Origin: JAGPCK01 sp964535575
GTDB taxonomy: Bacteria > Bacteroidota > Bacteroidia > UKL13-3
Assembly (NCBI GenBank): GCA_964535575.1
Contig: CAZHTC010000006.1
Coordinates: forward strand, 62,001-126,000
DNA: 64,000 nt
Direction: 5' to 3'
The translations under genes were made by a program, and so were the position numbers. The first letter of the stretch is position 1. Each line of letters begins with the position of its first letter. The notes below the pieces were generated by a model. That model was not told the DNA's origin. It searched no databases and saw only the letters and a program-made list of their open reading frames with translations. Positions 26,123 to 35,488 of the stretch are shown here, piece by piece.

Positions 26123-28429
26123 ATGCGATTTTTAGCAATCATTCTGTTTTTTACTACGGCTTTTGCAGCGTATGCCCAGCAAGGTGTGGTACACGGCACC
26201 CTCAACGATGCGGCAACCCAACAGCCCGCTCCCTATGTGTATATAAAAAACGGCAAGCAGGTGATTGCCGTTACCGATTCGTTAGGAAGGTTCAGGTTTA
26301 AGTTGCCTTATGGTAAATATTCACTCAGTTTTGAAGGGATAGGTTACAAAACACTGATACGAACCGTTATCGTAAGCCAGCCCGATATGGAGCTGAATCC
26401 CGATATAGAAACGTACACCAATGTGCTTACTCAGGTAGTGGTTTCGGCCAGCCGCCACGAGAAAAAAATATCGCAGGAGGTAGTTTCGCTCAATATCATT
26501 AAACCCGATTTGATTCAAAATACCAACTCGGTTGATTTGGCCGATGTGGTAAACCGGGTGCCGGGTGTAAATGTAGTAGACGGGCAACCTACCATAAGAG
26601 GCGGAGTAGGTTTTTCGTACAATACCGGGAGTCGCGTAATGGTACTGCTGGATGATATGCCTTTGATGGGACCCGAAGTGGGCGATGTGCAGTGGAGGTT
26701 TTTGCCCATTGAGGCAGCCGAACAGATTGAAGTGGTAAAAGGAACCAACTCGGTACTGTATGGTTCATCGGCCTTAAACGGATCAATTAATGTACGTACC
26801 GGATGGCCTACTAAAAAACCTGAAACCAAGGTCACTTTTTTTCAGGGAATGTATCAAAATCCCAAACGGGTGCAGCAGGTATGGTGGAAAACAGGCTCGC
26901 AACCCAATCAGTCGGGAACCTTTTTTTCGCATAAACAACAGTTCGGGAATTTTGATTTGGTATGGACAGGGAATATCTATTCTCAAAACAGCTACCTGCA
27001 GCAGGCCGATAATCATCGCGCCCGTATGTACATCAAAACCCGCTATCGTGACAAAAAAATTCAGGGTTTGACCTATGGGGTAAATATGAATATACTCATG
27101 GAAAAAACCGGCCGTTTTTATTTGTGGGAGGACGGAGATACCAACGCCCTGAAGCCTTTTGGCGGAGAGGTAGATCAGTTCCCCTTTTTTATGTGCAGCA
27201 TAGACCCGCATATTACGTACGAAAAGAAAAACGGAACGCGCCACGCCTTAAAAATGCGGTATTATGATTTAGTGCGCTACCCCGATAAAATAAGATACCC
27301 TGTAGGAAAAGGTGCCAATGCCCAAATTCTTGCCGTTGATTACAGCTTTAAGAAAATACTTTTCAAAAATTTTATCAGCACTACCGGAACCTACCTCACT
27401 TTGTGGGGTGCACACAGCAATAATTATCCGGGTAAGTTTAAAGGATTTTCGGGAGCGGCCTACACCCAGATAGAATATCTGAAAAACCGATGGTCGGCTG
27501 TGGCGGGATTCAGGTATGAAGTAAATGCACTGGGCATGCTTAAAAAAACACCTAGGCCCTTGTTTCGCTCGGGAGTAAATTATAAGGTGGCTAAAAAAAC
27601 ACACCTGCGCTTTTCCTACGGAGAAGGATATCGTTTTCCCACCATTGCCGAACGGTATGTACAGGATCTGGCAAGCGATTTACCTATCTACCCCAATCCC
27701 GATTTAAAAAGTGAATACGGATGGTCGGGGGAGTTTGGAGCCAATCAGGGATTTACCGTTGGCGGATTTAACGGATACATTGATTACGTTGCCTACTGGA
27801 TGGAATACACCGATATGATTGAATACACATTTAAACAGTGGTATCCGCCACAGCAACCCGGTGACCCGCTGGGGCTGGGATTTAAACCCGTAAATATTGG
27901 CCGGGCACGTGTGGCAGGTATGGAAGCTTCCATCAGCGGAGAGGGGAAAATTGGCAATGTACTGGTGCGCACACTGGGAGGATTTACTTACAGTTATCCG
28001 ATTAACCTGGTTTATGATACGGCTGCACGCACCCCTTCAAACTATATTAAAAAGTTTTTTGCCAATACCAAAAAAGCCGATAGTGCCGATGTGATTAATA
28101 TGCTGCCTTACCGAAACCGCAGTTTGGTAAAATGGGATATTGATGCCACCTATAAACGATTTACCATTGGGTACAGCACTTTCTTTTACGGAGTAAATGA
28201 AAACATTGATTTGTTTTTAGTGTACCTGGTTCCCGGCTTAAAAAGGTTTCAGGAGCGGGTAGGACCCGGTGACTGGATTCATAATATACGTTTTCAATGG
28301 AAGGCCAGCAATGTAATCACCGCCAGTTTTATGGTAAATAACCTGCTTAATCACGAGTATGCCATACGTCCGGCTAAACCCGATGCGCCACGAAATTTTC
28401 TGGTACAGATACGGTACGAAATCCGCTAG
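26123..28429 (+). CDS. TonB-dependent outer-membrane receptor
   Basis: A 768-residue receptor. A signal peptide (FLAIILFFTTAFAAYAQ) is followed by a carboxypeptidase-like regulatory domain (about 20-100, GVVHGTLNDAATQQPAPYVY, DSLGRFRFKLPYGKYSL), the plug domain (about 110-225, VVNRVPGVNVVDGQPTIRGG, LLDDMPLMGP, IEVVKGTNSVLYGSSALNG) and a 22-strand barrel ending in NHEYAIRPAKPDAPRNFLVQ and a terminal aromatic-rich strand. It lacks a partner SusD gene, so it is more likely a siderophore, vitamin or metal transporter than a polysaccharide-utilisation SusC; substrate unknown. Start ATG 26123. The convergent small T9SS gene stops 5 bp after its stop codon. Confidence 0.93.
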   Translation: MRFLAIILFFTTAFAAYAQQGVVHGTLNDAATQQPAPYVYIKNGKQVIAVTDSLGRFRFKLPYGKYSLSFEGIGYKTLIRTVIVSQPDMELNPDIETYTNVLTQVVVSASRHEKKISQEVVSLNIIKPDLIQNTNSVDLADVVNRVPGVNVVDGQPTIRGGVGFSYNTGSRVMVLLDDMPLMGPEVGDVQWRFLPIEAAEQIEVVKGTNSVLYGSSALNGSINVRTGWPTKKPETKVTFFQGMYQNPKRVQQVWWKTGSQPNQSGTFFSHKQQFGNFDLVWTGNIYSQNSYLQQADNHRARMYIKTRYRDKKIQGLTYGVNMNILMEKTGRFYLWEDGDTNALKPFGGEVDQFPFFMCSIDPHITYEKKNGTRHALKMRYYDLVRYPDKIRYPVGKGANAQILAVDYSFKKILFKNFISTTGTYLTLWGAHSNNYPGKFKGFSGAAYTQIEYLKNRWSAVAGFRYEVNALGMLKKTPRPLFRSGVNYKVAKKTHLRFSYGEGYRFPTIAERYVQDLASDLPIYPNPDLKSEYGWSGEFGANQGFTVGGFNGYIDYVAYWMEYTDMIEYTFKQWYPPQQPGDPLGLGFKPVNIGRARVAGMEASISGEGKIGNVLVRTLGGFTYSYPINLVYDTAARTPSNYIKKFFANTKKADSADVINMLPYRNRSLVKWDIDATYKRFTIGYSTFFYGVNENIDLFLVYLVPGLKRFQERVGPGDWIHNIRFQWKASNVITASFMVNNLLNHEYAIRPAKPDAPRNFLVQIRYEIR

Positions 28430-28434
28430 AAAAA

Positions 28435-29169
28435 TTAGTGTTTAATCACTAATTTCTGAGTGGCCAGTTCGCCATTGCACTCCATTTGCACAATATAAAA
28501 TCCGTCAGGAAGCGTGGAGGTGTTTATGCTCAGTTCATCACCTGCCGACATTCCGGAGAATTGCTGCGAAGCCACTACAGCCCCAACCATATTTACTAAT
28601 TTAATGGTAGCTTCTTTGGCTGTTGGAGCAAGTTTTATGGTCACATCATTGGCAGCTGGATTAGGATAAGCCCTGAACAGGTTGTTGCGCGATGGGTCGG
28701 CACCTACCGAGGCAGGCCATTGTAAAACTTTAAAATCATATACCCCCGAGTCGAAGCGCGAGATATTGTAAAAGCCCAGCACTTTGGTATTGGTTTTAAT
28801 CATAATTTTTATGCCGTAGTCGCCTACCTCGGCCAAAGTAGGTGTCCCAGAAATAACCGCACATCCGTAATTGCCTCCCTGAAAAATGCAGGTAGAAACA
28901 TTGCAGGCATAAGAGAGGCTGGCCGGTCTTCCGGTCATGCTTTGAATACGGGCGTCTACAATGGTTACGGGTACAATATTGCCATTATACTCAAGCATGG
29001 TATCTTTGGGTACTTTAAAATATACCACCTGATTGTAAGGAACGCCTACCACGGCATCTTCCAGTATCTCGGGTTCAATATAACCGCTCATGGTTGTTTT
29101 TGGGGTACATTGGCTATAGCCGTACATTCCGGTTGCCAGGAGGGCGATAAGGGTAAATATTCGTTTCAT
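28435..29169 (-). CDS. Small T9SS-exported protein with Ig-like domain
   Basis: A 244-residue protein with a signal peptide (IFTLIALLATGMYGYSQ), a single beta domain with the putative-Ig pattern (GVPYNQVVYFKVPKD followed by ISGTPTLAEVGDYGIKIMI) and a type A T9SS domain (FRAYPNPAANDVTIKL, ending KLVIKH). Four Cys residues in the central part may form disulfides. I chose ATG 29169; the longer in-frame start at 29190 would overlap the -7 box at 29188-29195. It probably sits on the cell surface or is released. Function not recognised. Confidence 0.8.
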   Translation of the reverse strand: MKRIFTLIALLATGMYGYSQCTPKTTMSGYIEPEILEDAVVGVPYNQVVYFKVPKDTMLEYNGNIVPVTIVDARIQSMTGRPASLSYACNVSTCIFQGGNYGCAVISGTPTLAEVGDYGIKIMIKTNTKVLGFYNISRFDSGVYDFKVLQWPASVGADPSRNNLFRAYPNPAANDVTIKLAPTAKEATIKLVNMVGAVVASQQFSGMSAGDELSINTSTLPDGFYIVQMECNGELATQKLVIKH

Positions 29170-29187
29170 ATAAAATATGTTTACATT

Positions 29188-29195
29188 CAAAGATA
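29188..29195 (-). promoter_or_regulatory. -7 promoter box TATCTTTG
   Basis: Perfect TAnnTTTG on the minus strand, 18 bases upstream of the ATG at 29169. Confidence 0.5.
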
Positions 29196-29234
29196 GGATA
29201 ATTTGTGAAATGGTTGCAAGCCCTGGGTAACTGA

Positions 29235-30485
29235 TTAGTGCACAGGCAATCCTTTTATCCTACGCCTCAGCAAATCCAAAGCGGTTAAAGCCGTACGCTG
29301 TATGGTGCGCTCGCGGTTATCGCCCATATGATAAACTTTACTAAAAGTTCCCTCCGGACCGGCTAAAGCAATCCACACGGTTCCTACGGGTTTATCGGGG
29401 GTACCACCATCGGGGCCGGCAATGCCCGAGGTGGCTAATGCATAATCTGTTTTTAGTTTTTCACGAATGCCTTCGGCCATTTGCTTTACCACGGTTTCAC
29501 TCACGGCTCCGTTTTGCGATAGCATATTTTCTGTTACACCCAGTTCCTGTTTTTTTACATAATTGGCATACGCAAGCACCGATCCCATGTAGTAAGCCGA
29601 ACTTCCGGGCACCGAAGTAATCAGATGAGCAATATATCCACCGGTGCAACTCTCGGCAGTGGCTATGGTTTGTTTGTTTTCGGCAAGCAGTTTCCCAATG
29701 GCTTCGCTCAAACTCACTTCCCCTTCGGCATAAATATATTCTCCGACCAGTTGATACAAGGCATCAATTTGTGTTTGTAGTCCGGCAGCCAAAACTGATT
29801 CATTGGTTCCATAACCACTTAACCGCAATCGCACTGCCCCCACGGCCGGCAGGTAGGCCAGTTTTATATGTGAAGGCAGGGCATTTTCCCAGTCTTCTAT
29901 TTTTTGGGCTAAAAACGATTCGCCAATGCCAATGGTTTGCAAGGTGCGGTGAATGATAACCGGAAGAGCAAAACGGTTCTTAAGTTTTGGAATAACCTGT
30001 TCTTCAAAAATGGTTTTCATTTCAAACGGAACACCGGGCATCGAAATATACACCACTCCGCCTTCATCAAACCACATACCGGGTGCCGTGCCGCTGCGGT
30101 TAAACAATACCTCGCAATTGGCAGGAACCAAAGCCTGTTTCAGGTTTTCTTCCAGCATGGGCAGCTTACGTTTGGTAAAAATCCCGGTTACCCATTGCAG
30201 CACCTCTGCATGCTCAATGAGCGAGGTATTAAAATATTCGGCAAGGGTGTGTTTGGTTACATCATCTTTGGTGGGCCCAAGACCTCCGGTTATTATGACT
30301 AAAGAGGCTCGTTGGGCAGCATCCTTCAGGGCTTTTTTAATATGTTCTTTCTGGTCGCTCACCGAGGCCCGGTGAATTACCCGAATGCCCAATGTGCTAA
30401 GTTGCTGACCAAGCCAGGCCGAATTGGTATCGGTAATCTGACCAATCAGAATTTCATCTCCTATCGTTATAATTTCTGCCAGCAT
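29235..30485 (-). CDS. cinA: CinA family protein (nicotinamide mononucleotide deamidase-type)
   Basis: A 416-residue two-domain protein. Residues 1-170 form the MoaB/Mog-like (COG1058) domain with EIITIGDEILIGQITDTNSA and IITGGLGPTKDDVT. Residues of about 255-415 form the PncC-type amidase domain with IATAESCTGGYIAHLIT, AVSETVVKQMAEGIR and ATSGIAGPDGGTPDKPVGTV. Known activities are ADP-ribose pyrophosphatase (N-domain) and NMN deamidase (C-domain) in pyridine nucleotide salvage; in some bacteria the gene is competence-linked. No recA neighbour here. The ATG at 30485 is 124 bp from the divergent DUF4197 gene. Confidence 0.95.
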   Translation of the reverse strand: MLAEIITIGDEILIGQITDTNSAWLGQQLSTLGIRVIHRASVSDQKEHIKKALKDAAQRASLVIITGGLGPTKDDVTKHTLAEYFNTSLIEHAEVLQWVTGIFTKRKLPMLEENLKQALVPANCEVLFNRSGTAPGMWFDEGGVVYISMPGVPFEMKTIFEEQVIPKLKNRFALPVIIHRTLQTIGIGESFLAQKIEDWENALPSHIKLAYLPAVGAVRLRLSGYGTNESVLAAGLQTQIDALYQLVGEYIYAEGEVSLSEAIGKLLAENKQTIATAESCTGGYIAHLITSVPGSSAYYMGSVLAYANYVKKQELGVTENMLSQNGAVSETVVKQMAEGIREKLKTDYALATSGIAGPDGGTPDKPVGTVWIALAGPEGTFSKVYHMGDNRERTIQRTALTALDLLRRRIKGLPVH

Positions 30486-30609
30486 TATTTGCAGATTTTT
30501 TTATTTGGGTTTACCTTATTTTTGTTTGCGGTTTCAAACTTAACCAAATCTTAACAGATTGTTTGGCACGATTGTTTGAATAGCGAACCGGTTTTAATTT
30601 TTATTACAT

Positions 30610-31293
30610 ATGAAACAAATTCGATTTACGGCAGCCATTGGCTTATTTCTGTTACTCAGTGCTTTTATTTTTGGCCCAACGCAAAATGATAAAATGGTAG
30701 CCGGCATTAAAGATGCCCTGAATGTAGGTACCAAAAATGCCGTAGCATCGGGGTCAAAATTGAATGGCTATTACGGCAATCCTAAAATAAAAATTCCATT
30801 TCCATCCGAGGTACAGCATGTAGAGAAAGAACTTCGCAAAGTGGGCATGGGTAAAAAAGTGGATGAATTTGTAGTGGGTATGAACCGCGCGGCCGAGGGA
30901 GCTGCTAAAGAAGCGACTCCGGTTTTTGTAGATGCCATCAAAAAAATGAGCGTAACCGATGCAGTGGGTTTAGTGAAGGGAGGAGATAACTCCATTACCA
31001 ATTATTTTAAGAAAAAATCGGATGCCGAACTGGTACAAAAATTTACTCCGGCAGTAAGTAAATCACTTACCAATGTGCAGGCTGCAAAATCGTGGAACGA
31101 ACTGGCTGCCGTGTACAATAAAATTCCGTTTGTAAAGAAAACCAACTTTGATATAACCACCTACACCACCCGCAAAGCGGTTGACGGATTATACACCCTG
31201 ATTGCAGATGAAGAATCGAAAATAAGAAAAGATCCGGCCGCCAGAGTTACTTCCACCCTTAAAGATATTTTCGGAAAAGTAGTCGGCCCATAA
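30610..31293 (+). CDS. DUF4197 family protein
   Basis: A 227-residue exported protein. The signal-like N-terminus (AAIGLFLLLSAFIFGP) is followed by a largely helical DUF4197 domain, recognised by MVAGIKDALNVGTKNAV, IPFPSEVQHVEKELRKVGMG, MNRAAEGAAKEATPVFVDAI, KKKSDAELVQKFTPAVSKSL and TTRKAVDGLYTLIADEE. The family is widespread in Bacteroidota and Proteobacteria and has no assigned function. The N-terminus has no lipobox Cys. No terminator was seen downstream before the prfB promoter. Confidence 0.88.
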   Translation: MKQIRFTAAIGLFLLLSAFIFGPTQNDKMVAGIKDALNVGTKNAVASGSKLNGYYGNPKIKIPFPSEVQHVEKELRKVGMGKKVDEFVVGMNRAAEGAAKEATPVFVDAIKKMSVTDAVGLVKGGDNSITNYFKKKSDAELVQKFTPAVSKSLTNVQAAKSWNELAAVYNKIPFVKKTNFDITTYTTRKAVDGLYTLIADEESKIRKDPAARVTSTLKDIFGKVVGP

Positions 31294-31569
31294 TCACCAA
31301 TCACGCTTCGGTCAACTCAGCGCGACAGAAAGGACTCGCAAACTCACAACTTCACAATTTCACCCCTCTTTTTTCCTGTAGAAACCGCAGATGAACACAG
31401 AAAACTCTTCTTTCCTCCTTGCTGCCATTTCCTGTGTTTTGTAAGACTGAGTTTACCGAAGTCATTAGCGAAACATGTCCTCCTTGCAGCGCAGGCCTGC
31501 AGACAAAGAGAAGGGGGCGGGGGGATGAAACACCTCAAAAAAAACAACTCAAATATTCCGGGCATTTCT
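31294..31569. other. Intergenic region without gene
   Basis: About 280 bases between the DUF4197 gene and the prfB promoter. It holds no convincing open frame, RNA gene or strong hairpin. A purine-rich G tract (GAGAAGGGGGCGGGGGGATG near 31515-31535) is the only compositional oddity. Confidence 0.6.
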
Positions 31570-31577
31570 TACTTTTG
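31570..31577 (+). promoter_or_regulatory. -7 promoter box TACTTTTG for prfB
   Basis: Perfect TAnnTTTG seven bases upstream of the prfB ATG at 31585; implies a very short 5' leader. Confidence 0.5.
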
Positions 31578-31584
31578 CGCCCTT

Positions 31585-32659
31585 ATGAACGCAGAACAAT
31601 TAAAAGATGTAAGGGGCCGTGTAGAGGCTTTGAGGAGGTATCTTTGACATCGATGGTAAACTCGAATTTATAAAAGAAGAGGAAGCCAAATCGCTGGCTC
31701 CGGGTTTTTGGGATAACCCCAAACAGGCCGAACAAATTCTTAAAGGGATTAAAGTCAAAAAAATATGGACCGATGCCTTTGCTGCATTGAAGGCGGTGGA
31801 GGACGATTTGGTGGTATTGTGGGAACTGGAGGCCGATGAGCATGAAACAGAGGCACAATACCAAAGGTTGCTCAAAGAAACCGAGGAACTCGAGTTTAAA
31901 AATATGCTGAGTGGCGAAGAAGACCAGCTCAGTGCCATTATCAATATCAATTCAGGTGCAGGCGGAACTGAAAGTCAGGATTGGGCCAGCATGCTCATGC
32001 GCATGTATATTATGTGGGCCGAAAAACACGGATACAAAGTAAGTGAGCTCGATTACCAGGAAGGTGACGGAGCCGGTATTAAATCCTGTTCGCTGGAGAT
32101 TACGGGAGATTTTGCCTACGGATACCTGAAGGGCGAAAACGGAGTGCACCGTTTGGTGCGTATCTCTCCGTTCGACAGCAATGCGCGCAGGCATACCAGT
32201 TTTGCTTCGGTGTATTGTTACCCTGTGGTTGACGAAAGCATTGAAGTGGAGATAAAAGATGCCGATATTGAAATTCAAACTTCCCGCTCGGGGGGGGCAG
32301 GAGGGCAAAACGTAAATAAGGTTGAAACAAAAGTACAGCTTACCCACAAACCTACCGGTATTGTGATTGTGTGCCAGGTAGAGCGTTCGCAAAGTGCCAA
32401 TAAAGACAGAGCCATGAAAATGCTCAAATCGCAGTTGTACGAAATTGAAATGCGCAAGCGCAACGAAGCCAAAGCACAGATAGAAGCAGGAAAGAAAAAA
32501 ATTGAGTGGGGTTCACAAATACGCAACTACGTAATGCACCCCTACAAACTGATCAAAGACCTGCGTACCGATGTAGAAACAAGCGATGTACAGCGCGTGA
32601 TGGACGGAGACCTGGATGAATTTATCAAGGCCTACCTGATGGAGTTTTCAAAACACTAA
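31585..32659 (+). CDS. prfB: Peptide chain release factor 2 (programmed +1 frameshift)
   Basis: RF2 ends translation at UGA and UAA codons. The gene is in two frames: 20 codons from ATG 31585 to CTT 31642-31644, then an in-frame TGA at 31645-31647 followed by C. A +1 slip at CTT continues with GAC (31646-31648) in the frame that ends at 32659, giving about 357 residues, the normal RF2 length. The slip site is the classic arrangement AGG AGG TAT CTT TGA C, where AGGAGG acts as an internal Shine-Dalgarno. Domain markers are the SPF tripeptide (RISPFDSNARR), which reads UGA/UAA, and the peptidyl-tRNA hydrolysis motif GGAGGQNVNK. Synthesis is autoregulated by RF2 level through the UGA. The stop overlaps the convergent membrane-protein gene by 4 bp. 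Confidence 0.97.
31633..31648 (+). promoter_or_regulatory. RF2 programmed +1 frameshift site
   Basis: AGGAGGTATCTTTGAC: an internal Shine-Dalgarno-like element three bases before the slippery CTT and an in-frame TGA with 3' C. It matches the conserved RF2 autoregulatory element found across bacteria. Confidence 0.95.
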
Positions 32660-33072
32660 TTTTCTTTTTTTGCAATAAGTGTTGCTCCCAGATACGCCAT
32701 TGGAATATAAGCACCAATCAAATCGGTGAAGGTAAACCACAGGGGCGAAGGAAGCATCAGAATATTTACAATCCCTCCCAGCAAAAACCAGCCTCCTACA
32801 ATCATGGCTAATTTTACTTTTTGAGCCGGTACAATAAGTGCCGCAATCAACGCACCCAGAAAAGTTCCGAATGCATGAGCCAGAAATGGCATCAGGAAAT
32901 GTTTCGGTTCCATTAAGTGCATGCTTGCCTTTAAACCTTCCATGGTGGTGATATCAGCTCCCTCGGGTGGTGGTATTATCGATCCGCTAATCATAATAAT
33001 GCCCATATTCAGGGCGCCTCCTGCAATAATACCGGCAATCACGGCCAGTATGTTTTTTACTATTGGATTCAT
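32656..33072 (-). CDS. Small polytopic membrane protein
   Basis: A 138-residue protein with four predicted membrane segments: ILAVIAGIIAGGALNMGIIM near 8-27, PFLAHAFGTFLGALIAALIV near 62-81, AMIVGGWFLLGGIVNILML near 88-107 and DLIGAYIPMAYLGATLI near 117-134. A Pro-rich loop (IPPPEGAD) follows helix 1. This type is common in Bacteroidota as a hypothetical inner-membrane protein; no function is known to me. The gene converges on prfB with a 4-bp overlap of stop codons. Confidence 0.75.
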   Translation of the reverse strand: MNPIVKNILAVIAGIIAGGALNMGIIMISGSIIPPPEGADITTMEGLKASMHLMEPKHFLMPFLAHAFGTFLGALIAALIVPAQKVKLAMIVGGWFLLGGIVNILMLPSPLWFTFTDLIGAYIPMAYLGATLIAKKEN

Positions 33073-33116
33073 AGGTAATTTTATTTGTGTAAAATTAGCA
33101 AATGGTTTCGGATAAT

Positions 33117-33476
33117 TTATATTTTATCCAGTTCAGTTTTTGTCAGTTCACTTTTTACATCACCCGTGTTCAGGGTGGTGGCGGGTTCAAACAGCATCAG
33201 TGAAACTTCTTCATCGGCCACGGGGCAATGGGCTACTCCGGCCGGAACGATAAAAGATTCGTTTTCGTTCAACACAACTGTTTTATCGCGCAATTCTATT
33301 TTTAAACTTCCTTTCAGAACAAAAAACAATTCGTCTTCTTTTTCGTGGGTATGCCATACAAATCTGCCCTTAAGTTTGGCTAATTTTACGTGTTGCCCGT
33401 TTAGTTCTCCTACAATTTTAGGGCTCCAGTGTTCGGTAAACAGGGAGAGCTTTTGTTCAATAGTTACTTTATCCAT
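33117..33476 (-). CDS. Cupin domain protein
   Basis: A 119-residue single-domain cupin. The first cupin motif is seen as GRFVWHTHEKEDELFFVLKG (His, His, Glu metal ligands) and the second near IVPAGVAHCPVADEE (His ligand). Such small cupins bind a divalent metal and may be isomerases, dioxygenases or sensors; substrate unknown. Start ATG 33476. The gene begins 24 bases after the stop of the 33500-34225 gene in the same direction, so it may be the last member of that transcript. Confidence 0.85.
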   Translation of the reverse strand: MDKVTIEQKLSLFTEHWSPKIVGELNGQHVKLAKLKGRFVWHTHEKEDELFFVLKGSLKIELRDKTVVLNENESFIVPAGVAHCPVADEEVSLMLFEPATTLNTGDVKSELTKTELDKI

Positions 33477-33499
33477 TTGTATTATCCGGGCTTCAACTT

Positions 33500-34225
33500 T
33501 TATTTTCTTACCAGCAAGTATCCGATTTTTGCATTAAACGCCATGTTTTCCCACACCCGGCCATAATCCCATATATTCATATTGTAGTCGCGGTGTTGTT
33601 TTAGCCGGTAACCGCTGCTGGTATAGTTTACGGTTACACCCACATATCCTTCGTAGCTCCATCTTCCGTTGCGTTCCTGTGCTCCAGCCAAAAGGCTCAG
33701 GCTTCTGCGCAAAATGCGTTCGTGAAAAGGTTTCAGAGCAATATCGTAATAAGTAAGTCCGTTGTTTACGTAGGTAATCCAGTCGTATTCCTGATAAAAC
33801 ACATGTACATCGCGATACAGGTATTCAACTCCGAAAAAAGGGTACACCCCATCGCCATGAAAATGGCGGTTATCTACATTGGGCAGATACAATCGCGTAC
33901 CAAGTCCGCAGGAAAAACCTTTGATGCGGTCGTCACCTATTTCCTTTGGTAAATCCTGCAGGTAGCCGTATTCTTTTCTGCGCACATACCTTTGGGTAAA
34001 TCCGCTGTAGGGGCCGGCAGTAATATAAACCGATTGCCTTCCTTTATTAAATTTATACTCGGCATCGAGGCGGTAATTTAATTGCAGGGTATTAAACAAG
34101 GGCAGGTGCAATGATAATCCCTCATCAATTTTGGTGGCAGTATCAGCTACGGCCGTTTTTTTTCCCTGAGCCATGCAAAAAGCAACGGTGGCAGTGATGC
34201 ATAAAAAACAAAGCAGGTATTTCAT
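33500..34225 (-). CDS. Exported protein, probable outer-membrane beta-barrel
   Basis: A 241-residue protein with a signal peptide (LLCFLCITATVAFCMAQ). The mature part is rich in alternating aromatic/polar strands with turns (NYRLDAEYKFNKGRQSVYIT, GVEYLYRDVHVFYQEYDWIT, WSYEGYVGVTVNYTSSG) and ends in NAKIGYLLVRK, consistent with a small barrel. No family was recognised. The start is one base after the stop of the upstream lipoprotein gene, so both are co-transcribed and probably act in the same envelope process. Confidence 0.7.
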   Translation of the reverse strand: MKYLLCFLCITATVAFCMAQGKKTAVADTATKIDEGLSLHLPLFNTLQLNYRLDAEYKFNKGRQSVYITAGPYSGFTQRYVRRKEYGYLQDLPKEIGDDRIKGFSCGLGTRLYLPNVDNRHFHGDGVYPFFGVEYLYRDVHVFYQEYDWITYVNNGLTYYDIALKPFHERILRRSLSLLAGAQERNGRWSYEGYVGVTVNYTSSGYRLKQHRDYNMNIWDYGRVWENMAFNAKIGYLLVRK

Positions 34226-34226
34226 A

Positions 34227-34970
34227 TTAGTTGAGCGAGCTTACAAACGAGAGGGAATCATTTACGAGTCGGAACTGTTTAAACCCATCGGCACCTACGG
34301 TAATCAGGGTACTGTCGAGCGGAATAATATCGGTTATATTCGCTTCGTAACCGCTCAGGTAAATCAGGTTTTCAGGGTTTGTCTTGTCAAATATTTTTAA
34401 CCCGCCATCGCACACCATTAAGCGGTTGTTTTGTATGGCCAGTCCGCGGGGGCTTATCATCATGTACGCTTTTTTTAGTATGGGGTTGCTCAGGTTTTTA
34501 ATGTCAATTACCTCCAGCTGGTCCAGGCCGCGGCCGCAGGTTACATTGTCGGAGCGTAGGGTAATGTAGGCATATTGGTTATCGGCAACCACGGGGTCGC
34601 AACTGCGCACATGGGCGTATTGGGTGTAAATGGAAGGAAATGCAGCGTTGCTTACATCAAGAATGTACATGCCTGTGGTGGTACCAATAAACAGGGTAAC
34701 CGAGTCGCGGGCAAAAATAGTTTCCACCCCTCCGTTTTGAAGGGTAAATTTATTTACGTAAACCGGTGCCGAGGGGTTGGTAAGGTCATAAATATTCAGG
34801 GTGCTTTCGGTTACACAATACATCGTTTTTCCGGCAATGGCAAAACGGGCCATGGAACCGGCCAGGTTTACATCGCCACCGGTGCCTGCAGGGCTCATGC
34901 TGTCTTCTTTACTGCAGGCGACTAAAAAAATGGCGGCAACAATCAGAAATATATGGCTGTATTTTTTCAT
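34227..34970 (-). CDS. Lipoprotein with LVIVD-like propeller repeats
   Basis: A 247-residue lipoprotein. The signal ends in the lipobox LVAC (Cys about residue 20) followed by SKEDS, which lacks a strong surface-export acidic run. The mature protein has LVIVD-type repeats: TLNIYDLTNPSAPVYVNKF, MYILDVSNAAFPSIY, LEVIDIKNLSNPILKKAYM and LKIFDKTNPENLIYLSG, which form a beta-propeller. It sits five bases downstream of a second lipoprotein gene with related repeats and one base upstream of the barrel gene. Function unknown; surface or periplasmic binding is inferred. Confidence 0.82.
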   Translation of the reverse strand: MKKYSHIFLIVAAIFLVACSKEDSMSPAGTGGDVNLAGSMARFAIAGKTMYCVTESTLNIYDLTNPSAPVYVNKFTLQNGGVETIFARDSVTLFIGTTTGMYILDVSNAAFPSIYTQYAHVRSCDPVVADNQYAYITLRSDNVTCGRGLDQLEVIDIKNLSNPILKKAYMMISPRGLAIQNNRLMVCDGGLKIFDKTNPENLIYLSGYEANITDIIPLDSTLITVGADGFKQFRLVNDSLSFVSSLN

Positions 34971-34975
34971 GGCTT

Positions 34976-35488
34976 TTATTGATTAGTGATCCATCCTACC
35001 AGTATGGTATTTGCGGGGCGGTTTTCTTTGGCATATTGGGCGGGTATTCTTCCCAAATCGGGCGGCACGGGTTCGGGAAAAACATTTTCCTTGCGGTTTA
35101 TCACTGCGGGTGCCTGGGGGTTGCTGAAATTTATGCTCAGCAAATCGGTGGCATTATCGGCATATAAAATCTGGCCTTTTATAGCAATATCATTGCAGCC
35201 TGGTATGCGCAAAAAACCCACTTTTACCGGAACGGCAGGATTGCTGTTATCAATAAAATGAATGCCCTGATACCGTTCGGTAATGAGGATGTACCCGTCT
35301 TTATAAAATATTTTGCCGGGGTTGGCCATGGCGCGTGGGGCCTGCATCATTACTGATTGATTCAACTCGGAGCGCTGCATGAGCAAAGGCCGGTATTTGG
35401 TGAGTGGCGGTTCGTTGGTTCTCGGAATGGGGCAGGCACTCAACAGCGGGATGATGCAAATAAGCATTAAATTCAACAGTACTTTCAT
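34976..35488 (-). CDS. Lipoprotein with LVIVD-like repeats
   Basis: A 170-residue lipoprotein with lipobox LLSAC near residue 19, followed by PIPRTNEPP. Repeats of the LVIVD type are seen in YQGIHFIDNSNPAVPVKVGF and ATDLLSINFSNPQAPAVI. First gene of the envelope operon 35488-33117. The first 11 codons and about 70 bases of upstream DNA are repeated, in diverged form, at 36861-36964 in front of a 44-aa frame (see the repeat entries). Function unknown. Confidence 0.8.
   Translation of the reverse strand: MKVLLNLMLICIIPLLSACPIPRTNEPPLTKYRPLLMQRSELNQSVMMQAPRAMANPGKIFYKDGYILITERYQGIHFIDNSNPAVPVKVGFLRIPGCNDIAIKGQILYADNATDLLSINFSNPQAPAVINRKENVFPEPVPPDLGRIPAQYAKENRPANTILVGWITNQ

Noticed and set aside
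31294..31569. Possible small gene or riboswitch upstream of prfB
   Set aside because: Frames are short with stops, and no conserved riboswitch core or strong hairpin was seen.
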